From Bacteroidota bacterium (GTDB lineage Bacteria; Bacteroidota; Bacteroidia; 2-12-FULL-35-15): a stretch of 64,000 bases of DNA. Below, piece by piece: positions 20,926 through 30,248 of the stretch. Position numbers and translations under genes: made by a program. A model generated the notes under the pieces. It saw only the letters and a program-made list of their open reading frames with translations, searched no databases and was not told the DNA's origin. Numbering within the stretch: the stretch's first letter is position 1; each line of letters opens with the position of its first letter. The stretch is from contig CANJYB010000001.1 of NCBI GenBank assembly GCA_947479085.1, forward strand, positions 62,001 to 126,000. The letters are read 5' to 3'.

Positions 20926-23148
20926 TTAACTTTTTATTTCTGTGAGTGTTTTCTTTAATTCGGTAACAGCATTTTCACTGACTGTTTTTACTTCATTAAA
21001 CGCGTTGACGATTGTTTCCATACCTTGTTTTGTTTCCGCAGTTGTTTCCATAGTACTTAGTGGTTTGAGCAAGGGTCTTAAGCCCATAAATCCTACAGAT
21101 GTTTTCATTCTATGTGAAATGGCCTGTATAGTGTCAAAATCATTTTCTTTTATTGCGTTTCCTATTTCCTTTATATCTAAAGGGTTTTGTTCAAGAAACA
21201 ACTCAATCATTTCCTTCATAAATATCTTGTCTCCTTTAGCCAGTTCCCGTAACTCATCGAGATTGATTTTTATGGTGGAATAATTTTCTTTTTCCTCTGT
21301 TAGTTCTATTGGTGTTTTTTTAAGCTGAATTTCTTCGTTAAGGTATTTCGAAATAATATTATACAATTCAATTTCTTTAAATGGTTTTGAGATATAATCA
21401 TTCATTCCAAAACTCATGCATTTTTCTTTTTCTCCCGGCATAATATGGGCAGTCATTGCAATAATCGGCACAATGGATTTAATTTCATCTCTTATTTTTC
21501 TGGAAGCAACATACCCATCCATCGTTGGCATTTGTATATCCATCAATACTAATTGATAGGTGTTGTTTTTTACTTTCTCCATTGCAATTAATCCATTTTC
21601 TGCAATATCTACTTCCAATCCAAATCCTTTTAAAAGTGTCGAAGCCAACTTCTGATTCATAATGTTGTCTTCTGCTAACAGCACTTTATATTTGTTTTCT
21701 TTGGTTCCGAATATTTTTATCTCTTCGTTTTCTTTTAAACTTACTAATGATTCATTATTTATCGGATAACTGATAATAACAGTAAATTCCGAACCTTCTC
21801 CTTCTTTACTTGTTAAACTTATTTCCCCGTGTTGTATTTCTACAAGGTTTTTTACAATAGATAGACCTAATCCGGTACCTCCGTATTTTCTTGTTGTTTC
21901 CGAATTTCCCTGGTTGAACCGTTCAAACACATCATTTATTTTATCAGCCGGAATACCTATACCTGTATCCTTTATTCTGAATACAAGTTTCGCCTGGTTA
22001 TTTTCTATGTTTTTTAACTCACAGGTTACTTTTACTTTTCCCTTGTTTGTAAATTTTATGGCATTATTGATAAGGTTAACTAAAATTTGAGTCAATCGGG
22101 TTGGGTCGCCAAAAACATTTTCCGGGATTGATTTATCAATTGTAATTTCAAAGTCGATATTCTTTTCTTTTGCTTTCTCACTAAACATTAACTTAAGGGA
22201 GTTGATAAGTTTAGTAATGCTGAATGGTATTTTTTCAAGATGCAACATTCCTGCTTCTATTTTTGAAAAATCAAGAATATCATTAATGATGTTTAGTAAA
22301 TTGGAACCACTGTTTTTTATTGCCGAAAGATATTCCGATTGAGATTCGTCAAGTTGGGTTTTTTGCAGCAAACTTGAGAAGCCGATAATAGCATTCATCG
22401 GGGTACGTATTTCATGGCTCATGTTTGCCATGAACTGCTCTTTCAGCATAGCATTTTCATCTGCCTGTTTTTTAGCGGCTCTCAGTTCCACTTCCAGTCT
22501 GTTTCTTACGTTGATATCTCTGAATAGAATAAGTATGGCGGCTAATGATGCAAGTATGCCGATAATGATTTCGCCATAACTCCATTTTTGTGAAGCTTCC
22601 AACAAATCATTACTTTTGCTAATAAGCACCACAGATGCTGCACTCAGGCTATTGATTATTTCTACTAACGCTTTGTTTATTTCTTCTACTATTTCCTTCC
22701 CTTCCTTAGAGCCGTTTCCAACCTGGTTTACTCCTGGTAAATTAATTTTGTGAGAGAAATCTTTTCCTTCCATCAGTTTTTTAAACGTCAGGTCTTTCAA
22801 CTTCAGGTACAAACTCTCTTCCTGGTTACCTTTCAAATATTCTCCCAAGCTGTCCAGTTCTGATTTTGTTTCTGTTTCTTTCTGGATGTAATGTTCCATA
22901 AATGAACGGTCGCCTGTAAGGTTGTATCCTCGTTGGTATATTCCTAAACTGTCAATATTGTTTCTGAATATTTTCATGGTTTCAGAAATTTTGTAGGAGG
23001 CATAAAGCTTTTTATTATTCTCCGAAAGCTGGTTGATATAATCGTTAGAGCGGTAAGCAATAAACAGTATCAAACAAAAGCTGATGATGAAGCTGACAAT
23101 GATTATTAATTTGGTATAACTCCTGATTGCAATTTTCATAATGCGCAA
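20926..23148 (-). CDS. Hybrid sensor histidine kinase (TM-HisKA-HATPase-REC-HPt)
   Basis: MANMSHEIRTPMNAIIGF; GGTGLGLSIVKNLVE; LMDIQMPTMDGY; HPt-like AISHRMKTSVGFMGL. Confidence 0.93.
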   Translation of the reverse strand: MRIMKIAIRSYTKLIIIVSFIISFCLILFIAYRSNDYINQLSENNKKLYASYKISETMKIFRNNIDSLGIYQRGYNLTGDRSFMEHYIQKETETKSELDSLGEYLKGNQEESLYLKLKDLTFKKLMEGKDFSHKINLPGVNQVGNGSKEGKEIVEEINKALVEIINSLSAASVVLISKSNDLLEASQKWSYGEIIIGILASLAAILILFRDINVRNRLEVELRAAKKQADENAMLKEQFMANMSHEIRTPMNAIIGFSSLLQKTQLDESQSEYLSAIKNSGSNLLNIINDILDFSKIEAGMLHLEKIPFSITKLINSLKLMFSEKAKEKNIDFEITIDKSIPENVFGDPTRLTQILVNLINNAIKFTNKGKVKVTCELKNIENNQAKLVFRIKDTGIGIPADKINDVFERFNQGNSETTRKYGGTGLGLSIVKNLVEIQHGEISLTSKEGEGSEFTVIISYPINNESLVSLKENEEIKIFGTKENKYKVLLAEDNIMNQKLASTLLKGFGLEVDIAENGLIAMEKVKNNTYQLVLMDIQMPTMDGYVASRKIRDEIKSIVPIIAMTAHIMPGEKEKCMSFGMNDYISKPFKEIELYNIISKYLNEEIQLKKTPIELTEEKENYSTIKINLDELRELAKGDKIFMKEMIELFLEQNPLDIKEIGNAIKENDFDTIQAISHRMKTSVGFMGLRPLLKPLSTMETTAETKQGMETIVNAFNEVKTVSENAVTELKKTLTEIKS

Positions 23149-23546
23149 ATATGTTTTGATTCGAATAAGGAATAAATATGTTCCATTAAATGGCTTTCAG
23201 TGTATGCTTTTTTTGAAATGATATTATCAGCTCCAGATTTTAATAAGTCCAATGTTTTTTCCACATCATCAGAAGAGGAAAGTATCACCACCAAAGCATC
23301 CGGAAGAATGGTTTTAACCGCAATAAGAATCTGCTGTTCGGTTAGTCCTTTTTCTTTTTGTGTCCCTATAACCACTAAGGCAGGACGAATCAATTTGATT
23401 TCATTTAACGCTTCTTCCGCATTGTAAAAATTATGCAGCACACAGTTACTGTTTTCTCTTAGTTCAATACTGAACTGTATAGAGAACATCGGATCATTTT
23501 CAATGAGCACTACTGATGGCTTTTTATTTTTAATGCAGAATTTCAT
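23136..23546 (-). CDS. Receiver-like single-domain protein
   Basis: VVLIENDPMFSIQFSIEL...ALVVIGTQKEKG..LPDALVVILSSSDD..GADNIISK: receiver fold, but the phospho-Asp position appears substituted. Confidence 0.75.
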   Translation of the reverse strand: MKFCIKNKKPSVVLIENDPMFSIQFSIELRENSNCVLHNFYNAEEALNEIKLIRPALVVIGTQKEKGLTEQQILIAVKTILPDALVVILSSSDDVEKTLDLLKSGADNIISKKAYTESHLMEHIYSLFESKHICAL

Positions 23547-23547
23547 T

Positions 23548-23952
23548 TTAGTTTTCTTTTTTTAACTCATTAACAACCTTTTGCAGGTAAGAGATTTCAA
23601 ACGGTTTAGTGATAAAATGTGTGTATTCAATATTGTGCTTTCTTAAAAATTCCTCTCCATCTTTCAGAGAACTGATAACAATAATAGGGGTGTCCTTAAA
23701 AGGGTGATGATTAAACAATAAAAGAAATGTAGCTCCAGATACAACCGGCATCATTATATCGCAAATAATCAAATCCATCTTCTGGTTATCCTCTACCATT
23801 TCTAGTGCCACCATTCCGTTCTGGGCCGGGAATACTTTATTCTCAGGTAAGGTAAACAGGTTGGTCATTGCTTTTAGCAAAAGAACATTGTCTTCTATTA
23901 TTAATATTTTCATTTGATTTTGTTTTATAAGGTTTGATTTATGGTTTATCAA
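23548..23952 (-). CDS. Single-domain response regulator
   Basis: KILIIEDNVLLLKA...LIICDIMMPVVSG..PIIVISS..HFITKPF. Confidence 0.9.
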   Translation of the reverse strand: MINHKSNLIKQNQMKILIIEDNVLLLKAMTNLFTLPENKVFPAQNGMVALEMVEDNQKMDLIICDIMMPVVSGATFLLLFNHHPFKDTPIIVISSLKDGEEFLRKHNIEYTHFITKPFEISYLQKVVNELKKEN

Positions 23953-24466
23953 GTAAAGCGGGAGCCCATAACTGAATGGCCATTACTCCTCCTATTACTG
24001 CTACCAATAAAAACAAAAGAATGATTGCGTTTCGTCTCGATTTGCCTACTTCTGTTTTTAAATCTTTTAATTTCAAACATTGAAGTATCGACATGTTTAA
24101 TTTGCGGAACATGAATTCGTTTTTTACAATATAGTCATGTGCCCCATGATGCATTGCTTTTACTGCGACATCTGCTTTTTCTTCACTGGTAAACATAATA
24201 ACCTCTGTATTCGGACTATGTTTCTTAATCATGTCAATTGTTTTAACTCCGTCCATAGCATTCTTCACTTTACTATCCATGTGATAGTCTACAATTATCA
24301 GATTCGGTTTGTTGTGAATTGCCTTTTGACATTCTTCTCCCGATTCATAGGTAGAGATTACCGGGTTGAGTTTCGGAAAAGTTTTTTCGATTTCATTCTT
24401 TAATGCTTTTGCTAACATTTTATCGTCATCTACAATAAAAATGCTGAGTTGGTTATTTGCTGCCAT
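23939..24466 (-). CDS. Response regulator receiver with C-terminal transmembrane helix
   Basis: SIFIVDDDKMLAKA..LIIVDYHMDSK...VIMFTSEE...YIVKNEF; C-term RRNAIILLFLLVAVIGGVMAIQLW. Confidence 0.85.
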   Translation of the reverse strand: MAANNQLSIFIVDDDKMLAKALKNEIEKTFPKLNPVISTYESGEECQKAIHNKPNLIIVDYHMDSKVKNAMDGVKTIDMIKKHSPNTEVIMFTSEEKADVAVKAMHHGAHDYIVKNEFMFRKLNMSILQCLKLKDLKTEVGKSRRNAIILLFLLVAVIGGVMAIQLWAPALLDKP

Positions 24467-24487
24467 GTTGTTGAATTGTTTTTTTGT

Positions 24488-24859
24488 TTATTTTTTTGAT
24501 TTTTGAATGTGTTCTATAATTCCGGTTAAGTAAGACATGTCAAATGGTTTGTGAATAAAATAACTGAACTTCAACCCGCTTTTTTGCAACAGTTCATTTC
24601 CTTCATCCAGTGAAGAGATGACAATGACAGTCGGCAACCATTTATTATAGTATTCTTTCAGGTGGCTGATAAAATCCGGACCGGTAACCTGTGGCATCAT
24701 AATGTCGCAGATGATAATATCAATGTCTCTTTCCAGCCTGATATAGTCAAGCGCTTTCTTGCCGTCAGTGGCTGATATTATTTTATGTCCCAACGCACTA
24801 AGGGAATGATTCAAAACTTTGTGAATCATCAAATCATCGTCTATCAAAAGTATGTTCAT
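24488..24859 (-). CDS. Single-domain response regulator
   Basis: NILLIDDDLMIHKVL..IIICDIMMPQVTG..TVIVISSL..FIHKPFD. Confidence 0.9.
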   Translation of the reverse strand: MNILLIDDDLMIHKVLNHSLSALGHKIISATDGKKALDYIRLERDIDIIICDIMMPQVTGPDFISHLKEYYNKWLPTVIVISSLDEGNELLQKSGLKFSYFIHKPFDMSYLTGIIEHIQKSKK

Positions 24860-25047
24860 ATTGTTTGGTATTTAGTTCATTTGTTTTTCTGATGTAAATT
24901 TAGAACATGTTTCAACACGTATTTTGGGTTTTTCGTTGAACAGGCAAAAATAATGGCTGAAAAGGAAACGATTAAAGTAGAAATGGAATTACATTCTTAT
25001 TACAGGAGGCCCTGTCTATAGCCGGAGAATTGATTTCAGTATGAATT

Positions 25048-25461
25048 TTACTCTTCATTTAACATCTTCCCGACTATTTTATCAATCGGTAGAGTAAAAT
25101 CATTTTCCGAAATGTCTTTTAATTCAATCCAACGGAAAGAGATATCTTCCTTTGAATCTATTTTGAACTCGCCAATGGATTTAACGATATAATAAATACT
25201 GATTATCTGGTGAGATGAATTATAAGTAGAGATTTGAAAATAGTCGGTGGTATAAAAATGTTGAACTGCTTCTATTTCATTATTGGTTTCTTCCATAAAT
25301 TCACGCTTGATGCAATCAATTGTTCCTTCACCAAATTCCAAACCACCACCCGGAAATTTTGTAATTTTAATTCCTTTTATCAATTCATCACAAATCAATA
25401 CCTGATTGTCCGAATTGATCAGAATTCCATAAACGCGAATATTAAATTTATTTATTTCCAT
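25048..25461 (-). CDS. NUDIX hydrolase
   Basis: FPGGGLEFGEGTIDCIKREFMEET (Nudix box). Confidence 0.9.
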   Translation of the reverse strand: MEINKFNIRVYGILINSDNQVLICDELIKGIKITKFPGGGLEFGEGTIDCIKREFMEETNNEIEAVQHFYTTDYFQISTYNSSHQIISIYYIVKSIGEFKIDSKEDISFRWIELKDISENDFTLPIDKIVGKMLNEE

Positions 25462-25462
25462 T

Positions 25463-26134
25463 TTAAGTTTTTATGGCCCTCACCATTTCTCTTTTTCCGG
25501 GAGGACCAGGAAGTGCAGCAACCGTAAAACCTACTTTCTTTAATGTGCGTTTTACTTCTCCTTTGGCGCAATAGGTGACAAGGCAACCGTTTGGTTTTAG
25601 TGCAGAATAGAGTTTATTGAAAATTTCTTCTGTCCACATTTCAGGTTGCACCGCTGGCCCAAATGCATCAAAATAAATTAAATGATAAGTTTCGTCAAAT
25701 TGGACTTCCTGAAGAGTGCCTTTTATTTTATGAATGCAGAACAATTCGGATAAGGATATTTCCTTTTCCCAATCTGAAGAATGAATTTGAATGAATTTAT
25801 TTTTGATTCGTTCTTCATTTAAACACTCCACATAGTTTAATTCAGTTATTAAATCCAGCTCTAAAGGAAAGGCTTCTAAGGCTGTATAATGAATAGGAAG
25901 ATTTAATTTTTCGCTTTCTATTAAAGTAAGAAAAGCATTTAAGCCGGTTCCTAATCCAATCTCTAAAATACGTATAGGTGAATTATTATGCGATGCAACG
26001 TGTTTTAAACCGGCTTCAATAAACACATGTTTTCCTTCCTGTATAGCTCCATGTTTAGAATGATACTGTTCATCCAAATCATTTACATAGAGAGAATGAG
26101 AACCATCTTCAGTTTTAATTAAAGTTCGTTGCAT
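25463..26134 (-). CDS. mnmD: MnmD-like tRNA methyltransferase (MnmC methyltransferase domain, DUF752)
   Basis: TEDGSHSLYVNDLDEQYHSKHGAIQEGKHVFIEAGL; ILEIGLGTGLNAFLTL; YFDAFGPAVQPEMWTEEIF. Confidence 0.85.
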   Translation of the reverse strand: MQRTLIKTEDGSHSLYVNDLDEQYHSKHGAIQEGKHVFIEAGLKHVASHNNSPIRILEIGLGTGLNAFLTLIESEKLNLPIHYTALEAFPLELDLITELNYVECLNEERIKNKFIQIHSSDWEKEISLSELFCIHKIKGTLQEVQFDETYHLIYFDAFGPAVQPEMWTEEIFNKLYSALKPNGCLVTYCAKGEVKRTLKKVGFTVAALPGPPGKREMVRAIKT

Positions 26135-28108
26135 TTATTTTAACGGCCCGACTTTTTTATTGTCTATCAGCCATTGGGTGGTCTGCAGCATACTATGCGC
26201 ATAATTTTTTAGGGTATCCGCAAGCCCGGGAAATTTTCCAAGGAATTGATTTGGGTCTTTGTCCCTGTAATGAAGCAGGTATTCATTTTCAGCAGCGTAA
26301 TTATAATACCAGAAATACTGGTCATTCACACAGCCCAATTTATCATCTGCACTGAACGCAATGTATTTTCTTCCTTCTTTTATTAAATCCACTCCCATGG
26401 AGTTATTTACATACGGTCTGTTAAGCAGTCCCATTACAGTAGGAAATACATCTATTTGTCCTCCTACAGCAGCATTCATTGTTGGTTTAATTAATTTGGG
26501 AGCAAAAATAATTAGTGGAACTTTGTTGTAAGATAAACTCATTTCATAACAATCGCGATACCAGCTGCCATGGTCTGCAATAAATACAAAAATGGTGCTA
26601 TCGTACCAGGGTTCAGTTGAACAAGACTTTAAAAATTTATTTATTGACCAATCAGCATATTCAGTTGATTGTTGTTTTTCTTCTTTTGTCTTTGGAACAA
26701 AACCTCTGCCTTCGGGTATGTAGATGGGTTCATGGTCACTTCCCGTTAAAATGGCAGCAAAAAAAGGCTTTGGTGTTTTTGCCATTTCATCTATTTCTTT
26801 TACGGCATGTTCAAATAGTATGTCGTCAGGAACTCCCATGGTGCTATGTATCTCGGCAGATGGGAAATCTTTTTGGCCGACAATTTTCTGAAATCCATTT
26901 GCTTTTAAAAAACCGGCCATGTTATCAAACTCCTCATCATGAGGGCAAATAAATGCAGTCTGATAATCAAACTGATTAAGGGTGTTTGCAATTCCGGTAA
27001 AAGGCTGATTGCTTTTTTCATTCTCCATCGGATGTTGATTCATCAATGCAGGCATGCCGAACAAAGATGAATAAACTCCATTGTAAGTATGTATGCCTGC
27101 TGAAAAAACATTGGTGAATGTGTAAGATACTTTTGCAAGACTATCCAAATAAGGAGTCATGTCCACAGGATTGTTATCCAACCCGGTTTTTGATAAGCCC
27201 ATGGATTCCATAATTACCACTACCACATTCGCATTTACGGGGCCTCCTTTTACATCTATCTTTCTTGCTATGGGGAAATCGCTGGAAAGTGTTTTTTCTA
27301 TTCCCAAACTTTTCTGAATATTTTCAAGAGCCAGTGTATCATTTAGAAAATCTATTTTTTTATTCTTCGGATTAAGACTGGTTATGCAACTCTTGAAAAA
27401 TGTAAAGTCAGGGTTCAGACCCATCTGGTTGGCAAAATTATTGTTCGAAATAAATGCCGTGCCCCACTGTATGGGTGTTTTAAAAGTAACTCTTCCACGG
27501 ATTCCTAAAAAAAATAAACCGATGATGACAACAGAATAAACCACTTTCATCATTTTGTGTTTGGAATTGGTAAAGAGACTTTCTTTGTGAACCAGCAACG
27601 TTAAATTGTTAATGGCCTTTACTCTTAAATAGCTAATGAAAATAAGTATAAGAAAAAATGCAAGAAAGAAATAATTAATCAAATCCTGGAAAACAATCTT
27701 TAACATAAACAATGGGTCATTGGCCCAGTTAAGCACAGATACGGTAACCCTGTTCAGGTAATGTTTGAAATACGGTATGTCCACACAGCAAATAAAAAAT
27801 GCAATGCAATATATAATGATGGTGTACCTTACCACAAAACGGTTTAGGGGAAACGATTTGTGTTTTTTGAATAAATTAATAATAAGTAATAAAGCGGGGA
27901 GGGCAAGCATATAACAACTCGCAACGGTATCGAACCGGAAACCCATTACAAATGCTTTTGCAATTAAATCTTTTGTGGCTGTTCCGGCCTGTTGAAGATT
28001 AAAAAGAATAAAGAGAAGTCTGAAAATTGTAAAAACAATTATCCCCGAAAAATAAACTTTCAACAAATACCTGAATTCGAGCGGGACGTTATGAAGAAAT
28101 CTTTTCAA
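26135..28108 (-). CDS. LTA synthase family / sulfatase-like membrane protein
   Basis: N-terminal TM helices; VVVVIMESMGLSKTG..; FIADHGSWYRD. Confidence 0.85.
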   Translation of the reverse strand: MKRFLHNVPLEFRYLLKVYFSGIIVFTIFRLLFILFNLQQAGTATKDLIAKAFVMGFRFDTVASCYMLALPALLLIINLFKKHKSFPLNRFVVRYTIIIYCIAFFICCVDIPYFKHYLNRVTVSVLNWANDPLFMLKIVFQDLINYFFLAFFLILIFISYLRVKAINNLTLLVHKESLFTNSKHKMMKVVYSVVIIGLFFLGIRGRVTFKTPIQWGTAFISNNNFANQMGLNPDFTFFKSCITSLNPKNKKIDFLNDTLALENIQKSLGIEKTLSSDFPIARKIDVKGGPVNANVVVVIMESMGLSKTGLDNNPVDMTPYLDSLAKVSYTFTNVFSAGIHTYNGVYSSLFGMPALMNQHPMENEKSNQPFTGIANTLNQFDYQTAFICPHDEEFDNMAGFLKANGFQKIVGQKDFPSAEIHSTMGVPDDILFEHAVKEIDEMAKTPKPFFAAILTGSDHEPIYIPEGRGFVPKTKEEKQQSTEYADWSINKFLKSCSTEPWYDSTIFVFIADHGSWYRDCYEMSLSYNKVPLIIFAPKLIKPTMNAAVGGQIDVFPTVMGLLNRPYVNNSMGVDLIKEGRKYIAFSADDKLGCVNDQYFWYYNYAAENEYLLHYRDKDPNQFLGKFPGLADTLKNYAHSMLQTTQWLIDNKKVGPLK

Positions 28109-28130
28109 ATGTATTTTACGTTTAGTGAAA

Positions 28131-30182
28131 TTATTTACTCATTACCTTAAATTCGGTTCGCCTGTTTTGTTGCCTACCTTCATCCGTATCATTGGTGGCT
28201 ATGGGTTGCTCTTTACCATAACCCATAAAGGTTAGGCGGTCAGCCTTTATTCCGGCTTTCACCAAATAATCCACCACAGCTTTTGCACGGCTTTGCGATA
28301 ATGTTTTATTATACTCCGCAGCTCCCTTGGAATCGGTATGTCCGGAGATTTCTATTTTTAATGTTCCATTATCATTTAATAGTTTTACCAATCGTTCCAG
28401 CTCATTGGTTGATTCCGGACGAAGGGTGGATTTATCAAAATCAAAGAAAATATTATTCAACACAATTTTATTACCTACTGCAAGGCTTTTTAATGCCACA
28501 TCTTTGGTTACTTCCTGGAAAGCTGCAGATGCGGGTATATCAAAGTTTTCTGAATGAAAAAGGTATCCGTCTTTTTTTACCGCTATCCCATAGTTTTTTC
28601 CGGCAGGTAACGATACGAGGTATTTACCCGTAGAACTGTTGGAAACAAAACTTGCTATCACTTCATTCTTTGCATTGTCCACCAACTCTACGGTTGCATC
28701 CAGCGGAAGCTTTGTTTTTTCATCTGTAATTATTCCTTTTAAAATAGTCAGCTGCGCTTCCTTAATTGCTAAAGCAGGTGCTATCACATTTTCCTTTACC
28801 GGGGCGGCTGCACTGCCCAACAGGTTGTCTTCATTGTTCAGCACCATTGGTTTTTCCGATCCTAAAAAGGTAATCATGTAAATATCTTTTTCTCCCAAGC
28901 CATCTGTTTTAATAGAGGAATAATAACCATGTTTTCCATTGGCTGCCATTACAAAAAATACATCATCATCAGGCGTATTAACCGGGTAGCCCAAGTTTAC
29001 AGGCTCTGACCATTTCCCGTTTTCAAAAACGGATTTGAAAATATCATACCCTCCCATGGTTTTATGTCCCTGCGAACTGAAGTAAAGTGTTTTTCCATCG
29101 GGGTGAATAAATACTCCTTCTTCGCCATAGTGTGTATTGATGGTAGGCCCAAGGTTAGATGGTTTTCCCCATTTACCGTTGGCATCTTTTTGCGACATCC
29201 ATATATCTCGGTCTCCAAATCCATCTGTCCGGTTGCTTACAAAATATAGTATTCTTCCATCTGCAGAAAGCGATGCAGATGATTCATGGAAATCCGTATT
29301 TACATTTTTGTTTAACTTCTCCGGTTTCGACCAGGTGGTACCAAGCAAATTACATTCATAAATGTTACCATCGCCTTTATCGTCCACATATACATATAGT
29401 ATCTGTCCGTCTGCCGAAAGCCCCATGGTGGCATCATGCCTTTTGGTATTTATGGGTGGGCCAATATTCTGCGCGGGAGACCATTTCCCGTTTACTTTTG
29501 TGGATACATAAATGTCTTCCATGTATTCATTGGTAAATTGGTCCATAGCTCCTCCGGTGGTCGTATTTCTTCGCGAGGTAAACATCATCACCGATTCGTC
29601 TGCTGAAATTACAGGACCGTAATCAGAATATTCTGTATTGATGGCATTGCCCACATTGTCAATAAATACCCTTACCGGAGTTTTTATAAGTTCCTTTCCG
29701 GTTATACATTCTTCTATTTGTTTACTAACCTCCTCCAGCAATTCCTTGGTATCCTTGGTTACAGGTACTTTGTTTTGAAATGTTTTTAATTCTTCTATTG
29801 CTTTGTCCCATTGTTTATCCAGGTGATAGGCTTTTCCCATCATCAGGTGTTGCTGTATATCAGCATCGGGATTTAGGCTTAGTGATTTTTCTAAAAAAGG
29901 AATGGATTTTATTTTAGTATTCGAATAAAGATAGCAGGCTCCTATTCTGAAATTCAATAAGGCATTATTTGGATTAAAATTATTTGCCAATAAGTATGGA
30001 GCAATGGCTTGCTTATAAAAAATAGTTCCTTGCTCCCATAGTGCGTCACCCACATCTATATTTTTCTTTGCATCTCTCAGCCCGTCTTTGTTATCCTTAA
30101 AATTCTCTTTGTTGAAATCTACATTTTGACCCGCAGAAACGCGAACAATCAATAGAAATAGTATGTATATAATTCTTTTCAT
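28131..30182 (-). CDS. OmpA-family protein with TPR, PD40 propeller and carboxypeptidase-regulatory-like domain (PorE-like architecture)
   Basis: TPR-like N-term; SADGRILYFVSNRTDGFGDRDIW repeats; GIITDEKTKLPLDATVEL; OmpA_C ISGHTDSKGAAEYNKTLSQSRAKAVVDYL. Confidence 0.85.
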   Translation of the reverse strand: MKRIIYILFLLIVRVSAGQNVDFNKENFKDNKDGLRDAKKNIDVGDALWEQGTIFYKQAIAPYLLANNFNPNNALLNFRIGACYLYSNTKIKSIPFLEKSLSLNPDADIQQHLMMGKAYHLDKQWDKAIEELKTFQNKVPVTKDTKELLEEVSKQIEECITGKELIKTPVRVFIDNVGNAINTEYSDYGPVISADESVMMFTSRRNTTTGGAMDQFTNEYMEDIYVSTKVNGKWSPAQNIGPPINTKRHDATMGLSADGQILYVYVDDKGDGNIYECNLLGTTWSKPEKLNKNVNTDFHESSASLSADGRILYFVSNRTDGFGDRDIWMSQKDANGKWGKPSNLGPTINTHYGEEGVFIHPDGKTLYFSSQGHKTMGGYDIFKSVFENGKWSEPVNLGYPVNTPDDDVFFVMAANGKHGYYSSIKTDGLGEKDIYMITFLGSEKPMVLNNEDNLLGSAAAPVKENVIAPALAIKEAQLTILKGIITDEKTKLPLDATVELVDNAKNEVIASFVSNSSTGKYLVSLPAGKNYGIAVKKDGYLFHSENFDIPASAAFQEVTKDVALKSLAVGNKIVLNNIFFDFDKSTLRPESTNELERLVKLLNDNGTLKIEISGHTDSKGAAEYNKTLSQSRAKAVVDYLVKAGIKADRLTFMGYGKEQPIATNDTDEGRQQNRRTEFKVMSK

Positions 30183-30248
30183 TTTTTTACCGGTAGCTGA
30201 TTTTTTATCATTGTCAAATTTTCAAATTACCAAATCTTCAAATTGGTT

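Noticed and set aside
23136-23546. Fully functional response regulator
   Set aside because: The acceptor-Asp region reads VVIGTQKEKG, so I called it only receiver-like.
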